From JBBKXP01 sp038251315 (GTDB lineage: Bacteria; Pseudomonadota; Alphaproteobacteria; Rhodobacterales; Rhodobacteraceae): a stretch of DNA of 41,642 bases. Position numbers and translations under genes: made by a program. The stretch lies in the NCBI GenBank assembly GCA_038251315.1, contig JBBSBK010000023.1, forward strand, positions 1 to 41,642, given 5' to 3'. Position 1 is the stretch's first letter, and every line of letters starts with the position of its first letter. Below the pieces are notes generated by a model. That model saw nothing but the letters and a program-made list of their open reading frames with translations, searched no databases and was not told where the DNA came from. This document shows positions 16,450-23,636 of the stretch, in pieces.

Positions 16450-17427
16450 TCAGGCCTCCTGTCCGTAGTTGACGTACACATCAGTTGTCAGTGTTGCCGG
16501 ATCCGGTTCTGCGGCCGCGCGCGCATCGGCGACCGCTTTTTCAATCAGGATCTCCACTTCAGCGTCTATGACATCCAACGCGTCTGCGGGGATCAGCCCG
16601 CCTTCGGTCAAAGCAGTCCGCAGGCGGATCAGACAGTCGCGGTTGGCGCGCTGATCGGCCTTGAGGGAATCACTGCGGTAGGTGTCCACATCGCCATTGA
16701 AATGCCCGTAAAACCTCTCGGTTGTGACATGCAGCAACGAAGGCCCCTCGCCGTTGCGGGCACGCTCTACCGCAGCCTTCATGCTTTCGTAGACATCCGA
16801 CAACGACAGGCCATCTACCTTTTCAGCTGTCATGCCGTAGCCCTGGGCGCGCTTTACGATGCTTCCGGCCGTTGCATATTCCGAGCTGGTCGCTTCGCCC
16901 CAACCGTTGTCCTCGATTACGAAAATCACAGGTAAGTTCCAGACCATCGCAAGGTTCAGGGATTCCGCCGTGGTCCCTTGATTGACCGCCCCGTCGCCAG
17001 AGAAGGTCACCGAAACCGCGCCCGTGCCAAGCGTTTTGGCCGACAGCGCCGCGCCGCAGGCCAGAGGCGGACCGCCACCGACGATGCCGTTCGCACCCAG
17101 CATTCCGACATCGAGATCGGCGATGTGCATCGATCCGCCCTTGCCTTTGCAAGTGCCTGTTTCCTTGCCAAGAATCTCAGCCATCATGCCATTCACCTCG
17201 CAGCCCTTGGCAATCGAATGACCATGGCCACGATGGGTCGAGACAATGTAATCGCTGTCGTTAAGAGCCATGCACACGCCGACAGCGACCGATTCCTGCC
17301 CCGCATAGAGATGCGTGGAACCAGGCACGCGCCCGGCCTGTGCTTCCCCGTGAACCCTCGTCTCGAAGACCCGGATCGTGCGCATCTTGCGATAGGCCTC
17401 AGCCAGCTGTGCTCGTGTCATCTGCAT
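16450..17427 (-). CDS. acoA: AcoA: thiamine-PP dehydrogenase E1 alpha subunit
   Basis: About 325 residues. The thiamine-PP motif is GDGAVNQG (GDG at 144-146) through NLPVIFVIEDN. THRGHGHSIAKG, GTCKGKGGSMHIAD and ERFYGHFNGD are typical of acetoin-type E1 alpha. The enzyme would cleave acetoin to acetaldehyde and an acetyl group passed on by acoC; related complexes act on 2-oxo acids. Two starts are possible. ATG 17442 has no ribosome site, whereas ATG 17427 stands eight bases after GAGGA, so 17427 is preferred. It is the first gene of the leftward 13-gene run and is divergent from the Lrp-type regulator. Confidence 0.9.
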   Translation of the reverse strand: MQMTRAQLAEAYRKMRTIRVFETRVHGEAQAGRVPGSTHLYAGQESVAVGVCMALNDSDYIVSTHRGHGHSIAKGCEVNGMMAEILGKETGTCKGKGGSMHIADLDVGMLGANGIVGGGPPLACGAALSAKTLGTGAVSVTFSGDGAVNQGTTAESLNLAMVWNLPVIFVIEDNGWGEATSSEYATAGSIVKRAQGYGMTAEKVDGLSLSDVYESMKAAVERARNGEGPSLLHVTTERFYGHFNGDVDTYRSDSLKADQRANRDCLIRLRTALTEGGLIPADALDVIDAEVEILIEKAVADARAAAEPDPATLTTDVYVNYGQEA

Positions 17428-17442
17428 CGGAAACGTCCTCAT

Positions 17443-17567
17443 AGTTATCGGATCGCACAGGAAGTCGGTGTGACATTACGTGGGTCGCAGAGGAAGAATA
17501 TTGCAGCTTTTTCTTACAGGCGCGATATTGTGGAATAATTGCGGCCTGATTCAGGAAAATACCGCGC
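17443..17567. promoter_or_regulatory. Divergent control region between acoA and Lrp-type regulator
   Basis: This region is richer in A and T than its flanks. It contains the perfect palindrome CCTGATTCAGG (17545-17555) just before the regulator gene. Upstream of it is an imperfect inverted repeat, CGCGATATT and AATAATTGCG, at about 17521-17543. Lrp/AsnC proteins bind 13-15-bp AT-centred inverted repeats and usually control the divergent operon and themselves, so these are operator candidates. I found no convincing -35/-10 pair. Confidence 0.4.
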
Positions 17568-18044
17568 ATGCTCGACACCTTCGATCGAAAGATTCTTCGC
17601 CTCTTTCAGGGGAACACCCGTCTGACGGTCGGCGAACTGTCAGAGATGGTTGGCCTCTCCGCCTCGGCCTGTCATCGTCGGCTTGCCAAACTTCGTGAAA
17701 GCGGTGTGATCCAGGCGGAAATTGCGGTGATAAATCCCACATCAGTGGGTCGGAGCGTGACGTTGATCGTCACGGTGACGCTGGAGCGTGAGCAGACCGA
17801 CGTGATCGCCGACTTCAAGCGCGCCATGCGCGAAAATATCGACATCATGCAATGTTACTATGTCACCGGGGCAGCGGATTTCATGATGATCCTCACCTCA
17901 AAATCTATGGAGGCTTATGACGCCTTCGTGGAACGGTTCCTCTTTGCCAACCGCAACGTGCGGCGGTTCGAGACCTATGTTGTGATGGATCGCGTCAAAG
18001 TGGGTTTTGACCTGCCCATTGATCTCGACCTTGACGAGAAATAA
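17568..18044 (+). CDS. Lrp/AsnC-family transcriptional regulator
   Basis: 158 residues, the normal length. Residues 1-60 form the winged helix-turn-helix (DRKILRLFQGNTRLTVGELS, then LSASACHRRLAKLRESGVI). The remainder is the RAM/AsnC effector domain, with CYYVTGAADFMMILTSKSMEAYDAF as the characteristic strand-helix. These proteins respond to amino acids or related small molecules, which fits the amino-acid importer and lyase in the divergent operon it most likely controls. Start at ATG 17568, with a weak AGGA twelve bases upstream. Its stop lies only 6 bases from the stop of the convergent BMP-type permease gene. Confidence 0.92.
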   Translation: MLDTFDRKILRLFQGNTRLTVGELSEMVGLSASACHRRLAKLRESGVIQAEIAVINPTSVGRSVTLIVTVTLEREQTDVIADFKRAMRENIDIMQCYYVTGAADFMMILTSKSMEAYDAFVERFLFANRNVRRFETYVVMDRVKVGFDLPIDLDLDEK

Positions 18045-18050
18045 ACCGTC

Positions 18051-18992
18051 TCAGCGTTCTTCCGGGTTGTAAGGCTTGAGGAGCGCCGCCGGGCCGGGGG
18101 CGGAGCGGGCGTTGAACACCAGCGCGATCAGCGTCGCGAGATAGGGCAAGACGAGGAACAGCTGATAGGGCAGATCGATGATACCGGAAGACTGCAGCCG
18201 CAACTGCATCGCATCCACTGCACCAAACAGCAGGGCCGCGGCAAGGCAGTTGACCGGATGCCAACGCCCCAGCACCACCAGCGCAAGACAGATCCAACCT
18301 CGCCCGGCCACGATGCCGAAGGTGAACGATCCGAACGCAGCAAGGTTGAGATAGGCACCGGCTAGCCCCGCCAGCGCCCCCGCCGCCATCAGTGCGAGGA
18401 TACGCACCCGTATCGGACTGATCCCCGCACTGACTGCTGCAAGTGGGTTTTCTCCTACAGTACGTAGTGCCAGCCCGGCAGGTGTGCGGAATAAAAAGAC
18501 TGTCAACGCGACGACAAGCCCATAGGTGCAGTAAGTCAGCGCATATTGATCGAACAGCATCGGCCCTAGTAGCGGTATGTCTGAAAGGATCGGCACAGGC
18601 ACGGTCTTGAACGTGGTCACCGAAATTTGCGCGTCACTGTCCGAAAACACGAGCCGGTAAGCAAAGAATACCAGCCCCGTCACGGCGATCGTCAAACCCA
18701 GCCCCGCAACCGTCTGATCGAGGCGCAGCACAACGACCAGAACCGCAAGCCCAAGACCAAGCAATGCGCCGATCAGAATTGCCCCCAGTACGCCGAGCCA
18801 GAGGGAACCGGTGCCGAAAGCAATGGCGAAACCCGCCAGCGCGCCGGCCAGCATCATCCCTTCGATGCCGAGGTTCAGTACGCCGGAACGTTCTGCCAGC
18901 AATTCGCTCAGGGTGCCAAGGACCAGCGGGATTGCCAACCGCACCGCAGCCGCCAGAAAACCGGCATCAAGAAAAAGGTCGAGAACATTCAC
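18051..18992 (-). CDS. BMP/nucleoside-type ABC transporter permease, second of two
   Basis: Inner-membrane permease of 313 residues, BPD_transp_2 family. LGTLSELLAERSGVLNLGIEGMMLAGALAGF is the signature of the smaller permease (YufQ-like) of BMP importers. LRTVGENPLAAVSAGISPIRVR and GGRGW-type sequence (GIVAGRGWICLALVVLGRWHP) support this. The start is GTG at 18992, overlapping the upstream stop as GTGA. It works with the next-upstream permease, the double ATPase and the BMP-family binding protein. Such systems usually import nucleosides or purines; the ligand here is unproven. Confidence 0.9.
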   Translation of the reverse strand: MNVLDLFLDAGFLAAAVRLAIPLVLGTLSELLAERSGVLNLGIEGMMLAGALAGFAIAFGTGSLWLGVLGAILIGALLGLGLAVLVVVLRLDQTVAGLGLTIAVTGLVFFAYRLVFSDSDAQISVTTFKTVPVPILSDIPLLGPMLFDQYALTYCTYGLVVALTVFLFRTPAGLALRTVGENPLAAVSAGISPIRVRILALMAAGALAGLAGAYLNLAAFGSFTFGIVAGRGWICLALVVLGRWHPVNCLAAALLFGAVDAMQLRLQSSGIIDLPYQLFLVLPYLATLIALVFNARSAPGPAALLKPYNPEER

Positions 18993-20062
18993 GTCTGTTG
19001 CTTTCTACGCGGGGTACGCAAGATGCGAATCCGATGGCGCGCGAGCGCGATCGCGATCAGCACCGCGATCAGCGAAATTCCCTGCACTGCGTCTGCGATA
19101 AAGTAGGGCACGCCGGTCTCACGCGACATTTCATCGGCGCCAGTTCCGATGATCGCGAGAAACAACGCGGCAGGTATGATGCCGATGGCCGAAAGCCGTG
19201 CCAGCATCGCCACGACCAGCCCGGCATAACCATATCCGGCCGATATCGATGCAATCGCCTGAAACTGAACGCCCCCCACCTCGCCCGCACCGGCCAGCCC
19301 GGCCATTGCGCCGGACAAAAGGGCGACCAGCACGATCACGCGCGACATGCTCCAGCCGGCATAGCGGGCGGCATTTGCGTTTTCGCCCACCAATCTCACG
19401 GAAAATCCAAAGGTTGTGTACTTCATCAGCACGCCGACGGCGATAACCGCCCCCAGCGCCACCAACACGCCAAGATGAAGCCTCGTTCCCGCCAGAAGGA
19501 TCGGAAATTCGGCGGCGCGCAAAATATCTGGGCTGTCGGTCCAGCCCGATACCGGATCTTTCCACGGGCCGGACAACAGCGCCATCATCAGGAACATGAC
19601 AATGAAATTGAGCATCAGCGTGCTGACAACTTCATCGACCTGAAACCGGGTTTTCAAAACAGCGGGAAGCGCGCAAAGTAAAGCACCGGCCAGTGCCGCC
19701 GCCAGCAGCATCCCGGGGACCAGCAAAATTTGCGGTAGCCAAGTCAGGGCCCCCACCCATGCCGCTGCCATAGCGCCGACCAGTAGTTGCCCCTCACCAC
19801 CGATGTTCCAGAATCTTGCTCGCAGGGCGACAAGTGCGGCAAGACCAGTCAGAACCATTGGCGCGGCCCGCACCAGCGTTTCGGTGACCTCGAACCTTCC
19901 CCCCAGTGCGGCCTCGAACATGATGGCGAAGGCGCGGAGCGGGTTCACCCCGGCCAGCAGGATGAGACCGCTGCATATGACGAGCGACGCCAGCACCGCG
20001 AGGAAGGGCATCGCCACTTCGCGCAAGCGGGAAGGGGGTCGCGGCACAAGCAATATGTTCAT
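18989..20062 (-). CDS. BMP/nucleoside-type ABC transporter permease, first of two
   Basis: Inner-membrane permease of about 357 residues (YufP-like). MVLTGLAALVALRARFWNIGGEGQLLVGAMAA carries the family signature, and VDEVVSTLMLNFIVMFLMM and GENANAARYAGWSMSRVI are typical. ATG 20062 overlaps the ATPase stop as ATGA (20062-20059). The longer frame upstream is a shadow of the ATPase gene. It is longer at the N-terminus than its partner, as is normal for this pair. Confidence 0.9.
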   Translation of the reverse strand: MNILLVPRPPSRLREVAMPFLAVLASLVICSGLILLAGVNPLRAFAIMFEAALGGRFEVTETLVRAAPMVLTGLAALVALRARFWNIGGEGQLLVGAMAAAWVGALTWLPQILLVPGMLLAAALAGALLCALPAVLKTRFQVDEVVSTLMLNFIVMFLMMALLSGPWKDPVSGWTDSPDILRAAEFPILLAGTRLHLGVLVALGAVIAVGVLMKYTTFGFSVRLVGENANAARYAGWSMSRVIVLVALLSGAMAGLAGAGEVGGVQFQAIASISAGYGYAGLVVAMLARLSAIGIIPAALFLAIIGTGADEMSRETGVPYFIADAVQGISLIAVLIAIALARHRIRILRTPRRKQQT

Positions 20063-21597
20063 GCCGCCTGTCCGGTCTGGGCGGTCGAGGCGCCGGTCAT
20101 TGCGAGGCCGATGTCGCGCACCGTTGCGCGCTCGATCGGCAGATTGCAAACGATGTTGTTTCCATACATCACCGCAATCCTGTCAGAGAGTTGCAAGATT
20201 TCGTCCAGATCGTCGGAAATCAGAACCAGTGCGCAACCGTTCTGCTTTAGATTCATGATCTCGCGATGGACAAAACTTGTGGCCGAAACATCCAACCCAC
20301 GCGTTGGCTGTGCGATCACCAACACCGTTGGTTTAAACGCGAGTTCACGGGCGACGATAGCCTTTTGCTGGTTGCCGCCTGAAAGAAGACCGATGGGCAT
20401 GTCCGGGTCTGCCGGACGCACGTCATAAGATCGTATGAGATCGCGAGCAAAGGTATCGATCGCGCCAAAACGAAGCCATCCCCGGCGAGAAAATCGCGGG
20501 TGGTTTGTGCAAGTCAGCATGAGGTTTTCGCGCAGCGAAAGTGTGCCGACCAGACCCACGCCGATCCGGTCCTCTGGCACATAGGCGAGGCCAGCCGCAC
20601 GCATACCCGTCGGCGTTGCAGAGAGGATTGCGCGCCCGTCGATCATAATCGTTCCATCGAGAGGTGCGTTCATCCCCGCGAGGGTCTCTGCCAGTTCGAC
20701 CTGCCCGTTGCCCGAAACGCCGGCGATGCCAACGATCTCGCCTTGGTGTACGATCAGGTCGAGTGGTTCGGGTCGATTAAGGATGCTGCCGGGGCTGGAG
20801 AGTCGCAGGCCCTGAACCGTCAATCGCGGCGGCCCGATCGGGGTCGTTGTGCGCTCGATGCGTTCGGGTTCCTGACCGCACATCAGCCGGGCCATATCCT
20901 CAACGGACAAAGTGCCGTCGTTGCTGGTGTCGGTCATGACCTTGCCGTGGCGCAATACGACGATGCGATCACTGATGGCACGCACTTCGGGCAGCTTGTG
21001 GCTGATGAAGATAAGCCCGACACCGTCTGCCTGAAGCGCCTTGATCGCAGCAAAAAGCCCCTCGCTTTCTGGTGGAGTCAGTACCGAGGTGGGTTCGTCC
21101 AGTATGAGCACCCTTGCGCGGCGCACGAGAGCGCGGATGATGTCGAGCCGCTGGCGCTGCCCGACGGCGAGAGTGCCGACCAGCCGCTCGGGATCAAGCG
21201 CGAGGCCATAGGCCTTCTCAATCTCGGCGAGCCGCAAGAGGATCGCCTGACGGTCGAGCAGGCCGTGGCGACCCGGCAATCCCACCATGAGATTCTCGAT
21301 CACCGAATGGGACTCAACGACATTGGAGTGCTGATGCACCATGCCGACCCCCCGATCGATGGCGTCCGCCGTAGTAGAAAAGCTACATTTCTCGCCCTTT
21401 ATGAATATCGCGCCTGCGTCGGGGCGGTAGAGGCCGAATACGATGTTCATCAGCGTTGTTTTTCCGGCCCCGTTTTCGCCGAGCAGCCCGATCACGTTGC
21501 CTTCGCGCAATTCGAAACTGACATTTTCATTGGCCGTGACTGTACCGAAGCGCTTGGTTACACCCTCGAGACGCAGCAGTGCTGGTTGGGCGGTCAT
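20059..21597 (-). CDS. BMP/nucleoside-type ABC transporter ATP-binding protein, two ATPase domains
   Basis: Cytoplasmic ATPase of 512 residues. The first domain has Walker A GENGAGKTT (40-48), AVGQRQRLDIIRAL as signature, and Walker B VLILDEPTSVLTP. The second has a degenerate P-loop (GVSGNGQVELAETL), signature LSGGNQQKAIVAREL and a Walker B with Gln in place of Glu (VLVIAQPTRGLDV), which is usual in the second half of this family. ATG 21597 is chosen because a family-like sequence begins there; only a weak GGGA precedes it. It lies 49 bases after the binding-protein stop. Confidence 0.92.
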   Translation of the reverse strand: MTAQPALLRLEGVTKRFGTVTANENVSFELREGNVIGLLGENGAGKTTLMNIVFGLYRPDAGAIFIKGEKCSFSTTADAIDRGVGMVHQHSNVVESHSVIENLMVGLPGRHGLLDRQAILLRLAEIEKAYGLALDPERLVGTLAVGQRQRLDIIRALVRRARVLILDEPTSVLTPPESEGLFAAIKALQADGVGLIFISHKLPEVRAISDRIVVLRHGKVMTDTSNDGTLSVEDMARLMCGQEPERIERTTTPIGPPRLTVQGLRLSSPGSILNRPEPLDLIVHQGEIVGIAGVSGNGQVELAETLAGMNAPLDGTIMIDGRAILSATPTGMRAAGLAYVPEDRIGVGLVGTLSLRENLMLTCTNHPRFSRRGWLRFGAIDTFARDLIRSYDVRPADPDMPIGLLSGGNQQKAIVARELAFKPTVLVIAQPTRGLDVSATSFVHREIMNLKQNGCALVLISDDLDEILQLSDRIAVMYGNNIVCNLPIERATVRDIGLAMTGASTAQTGQAA

Positions 21598-21646
21598 GGG
21601 GTTTCCCGTGCGATTGTGATCATGGTTCCGCAAGATCAGCGCCGCG

Positions 21647-22642
21647 TCAGTCAGGCGAGGTCACGCTTTCGTCATAGGGCACGACAAAGGCACCCGAGCG
21701 GATTTCTTCAGTCCGCTTGTCGATGGCTGCTTTTAATTCTGCGGGGATCTTGTTGTCGAACGTTCCGAAGGCGGACAGATAATTCACACCGTTCGCCACG
21801 TTCTCCATGCTGCTGTAATCGTTGGCAACGACCGTCCCCTCTTGCGCGGTCTTCACCGCGGCGGCGATAATCGTATAGGGATCCCACATGGAGCTCGTAA
21901 TCACGGTGTCCGGAGCGATGCCTGCCTGATCGGTCATGTTGCCGATGGCGATGATATCACGTTCGGCTGCAGCCTCGATCACGCCGACCCGTTCGGCAAA
22001 GACCACATCGACCCCCTGTTCAGCCATTGCGAGCGTCGATTCCTTTGCCTTGGGCGGGTCGAAAAATGAACCGATATAGCTGGCGCTCAGCCTGACGTCG
22101 GGATTGATGAACTTCGCCCCCGCCTTGTAGGCGTTGAGCAGGCCGTAGGTTGACGGAACAGCGATTCCCGATACTGCGCCGATATTGCCCGTCGTCGACA
22201 TCCCTGCCGCGAGCATCCCGGCCAGATAGGCGGAATCTGTATTTACGCCGAAAAAGGTCGAGAAATTTGGCTCTACTGGTCCAAGGGCGGAGCCCATCAC
22301 GAAGGCACTGTCAGGGTAGCTCTCTGCAACGCGGCGACAGATCTGTTCGGTGCCGTAAGCGTCGCCGACGATCAGTTCCACCCCCTCTTCGCACCAGCGG
22401 CGCAGTACTCTCGAGTAATCCGTCGCCTTTACGGATTCGGAGTACTCGTAGTCATGTCCCCCCTCTTCGGCGATCCGCAGCATCGCGTTGTTGAGCTGCG
22501 TCACGAATGGTTCTTCAATGGGGGTTTCGAAGATGCCACGGATGCGGATGGGTCGCCCTTCGGCCCGCAAGAGCGACGGCAGGCCCACCGCCACGACCCC
22601 CAGACCCGCGATTTGCAAAAACTGTCGTTTCGTCCGTTGCAT
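21647..22642 (-). CDS. BMP-family periplasmic substrate-binding protein
   Basis: 331 residues. MQRTKRQFLQIAGLGVVAVGLPSLLRA is a signal peptide, possibly of Tat type (KRQFLQ); there is no lipobox cysteine, unlike many BMP lipoproteins. The mature part has the BMP layout: GIFETPIEEPFVTQLNNAM, ELIVGDAYGTEQICRRVAESYPDSAFVMGS, FFGVNTDSAYLAGMLAAGMS, GIAVPSTYGLLNAYKAGA. BMP proteins bind nucleosides, purines or related ligands. ATG 22642 is six bases after GGGAG; a TTG at 22648 is possible but lacks spacing. It heads the leftward importer operon and is divergent from the lactonase-like gene. Confidence 0.9.
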   Translation of the reverse strand: MQRTKRQFLQIAGLGVVAVGLPSLLRAEGRPIRIRGIFETPIEEPFVTQLNNAMLRIAEEGGHDYEYSESVKATDYSRVLRRWCEEGVELIVGDAYGTEQICRRVAESYPDSAFVMGSALGPVEPNFSTFFGVNTDSAYLAGMLAAGMSTTGNIGAVSGIAVPSTYGLLNAYKAGAKFINPDVRLSASYIGSFFDPPKAKESTLAMAEQGVDVVFAERVGVIEAAAERDIIAIGNMTDQAGIAPDTVITSSMWDPYTIIAAAVKTAQEGTVVANDYSSMENVANGVNYLSAFGTFDNKIPAELKAAIDKRTEEIRSGAFVVPYDESVTSPD

Positions 22643-22859
22643 GTCCAACTCCCTGATTCTTCACATCGGCCAATCTGTCATCGCTGACCCCTGAACCTTA
22701 GAGAGCTATAATCGTAAAAATTATGCAGAATCGCGACCAAAACCGGAAGAAATCCCGATGTAGAGTCATAAAACGCAACGATTTATGGCGCGTGGTGCAT
22801 ATGGTCGTTAACAGCGCACGACCCAAAAACAGCGCGCGACCCACACGAGGATGGACAAG
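22643..22859. promoter_or_regulatory. Divergent control region with 14-bp tandem repeat
   Basis: The region lies between the BMP binding-protein gene and the lactonase-like gene. ACAGCGCACGACCC (22811-22824) and ACAGCGCGCGACCC (22829-22842) are near-identical direct repeats with an 18-base period, ending just before the ribosome site of the rightward gene. A rightward TATAAT (22707-22712) has CTGACC 17 bases upstream (22684-22689), a weak but plausible promoter. The middle of the region is AT-rich. No regulator gene is adjacent. Confidence 0.35.
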
Positions 22860-23636
22860 ATGACGTCAGTAAAATCAATGTGCATTCTTCTTCTGGGATA
22901 CGAGGTCATTCCCAAGACGGTTTCGACCCGAGACCGGGGCGGCCAGTTCATCATGGCTGAACCAATACTCGCCTATCTGATCGAGACAGATGAGGGCCAT
23001 GTGATTTTCGATACCGGTGTGAACGCCGCCAACCTGACCGACCCGGCGCTGCGTCAGAGCCTGTTCAAGGATCGTGGCTGGCTGACACCACCGATTGTCC
23101 TGCCCGACCATGAATTTCTTGCCCAACTCGAACTGGCGGGCGTAACGCCGCGCGACATCCGCCATGTCGTTCTCAGCCATGTGCATTGCGATCACACCGG
23201 CAACATCAAACATCTGCGCCACGCAAAATTTTGGATTCAAAAACAAGAGCATGACTATGCTTTTTCAGGCTCAGCCGGGCCGGCGGTATTTCCACAAGAT
23301 TATGATTTTTCTGAACTTGACTGGAATATTGTCGATGGCGACTGGGAGTTGATGTCCGGAATCGAAGGAATACTTACCCGAGGCCATCATCCCGGCCATC
23401 AATCTCTCGTGGTCACACTACCCGGAGGAACCAAGGTACTGACAGCAGATGTGGGCGATCTGTGGGAGAATTTTGAACAGGAAATTCTCCCCGGTGAAAG
23501 CTGCGACGACATCGCAGCGCTGGACTCGATCCGTCGGCTCAAAGCAATTGCCCAACAGCGGGAAGCGGAGTTGATCTTGCTGCATGATCCGGTGCGGGTG
23601 CAGCAGATCAAACTTGCACCGGATCGGTACCGGTGA
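22860..23636 (+). CDS. Metallo-beta-lactamase-fold hydrolase, N-acyl-homoserine-lactonase-like
   Basis: 258 residues. The dinuclear metal site is complete: HVHCDH (His107, His109, Asp111, His112), His180 in GHHPGH, Asp197 in TADVGD and His242 in LLHDP. The spacing and the TRGHHPGHQSL segment resemble AiiA/AttM-type lactonases. No signal peptide, so cytoplasmic. ATG 22860 is chosen because ACGAGG ends nine bases before it; another ATG at 22851 directly abuts that ribosome site. The stop overlaps the GTG start of the M20-like gene, so both are made together. The true substrate may be an N-acyl-homoserine lactone or any lactone or ester taken in by the divergent importer; I cannot tell which. 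Confidence 0.8.
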   Translation: MTSVKSMCILLLGYEVIPKTVSTRDRGGQFIMAEPILAYLIETDEGHVIFDTGVNAANLTDPALRQSLFKDRGWLTPPIVLPDHEFLAQLELAGVTPRDIRHVVLSHVHCDHTGNIKHLRHAKFWIQKQEHDYAFSGSAGPAVFPQDYDFSELDWNIVDGDWELMSGIEGILTRGHHPGHQSLVVTLPGGTKVLTADVGDLWENFEQEILPGESCDDIAALDSIRRLKAIAQQREAELILLHDPVRVQQIKLAPDRYR

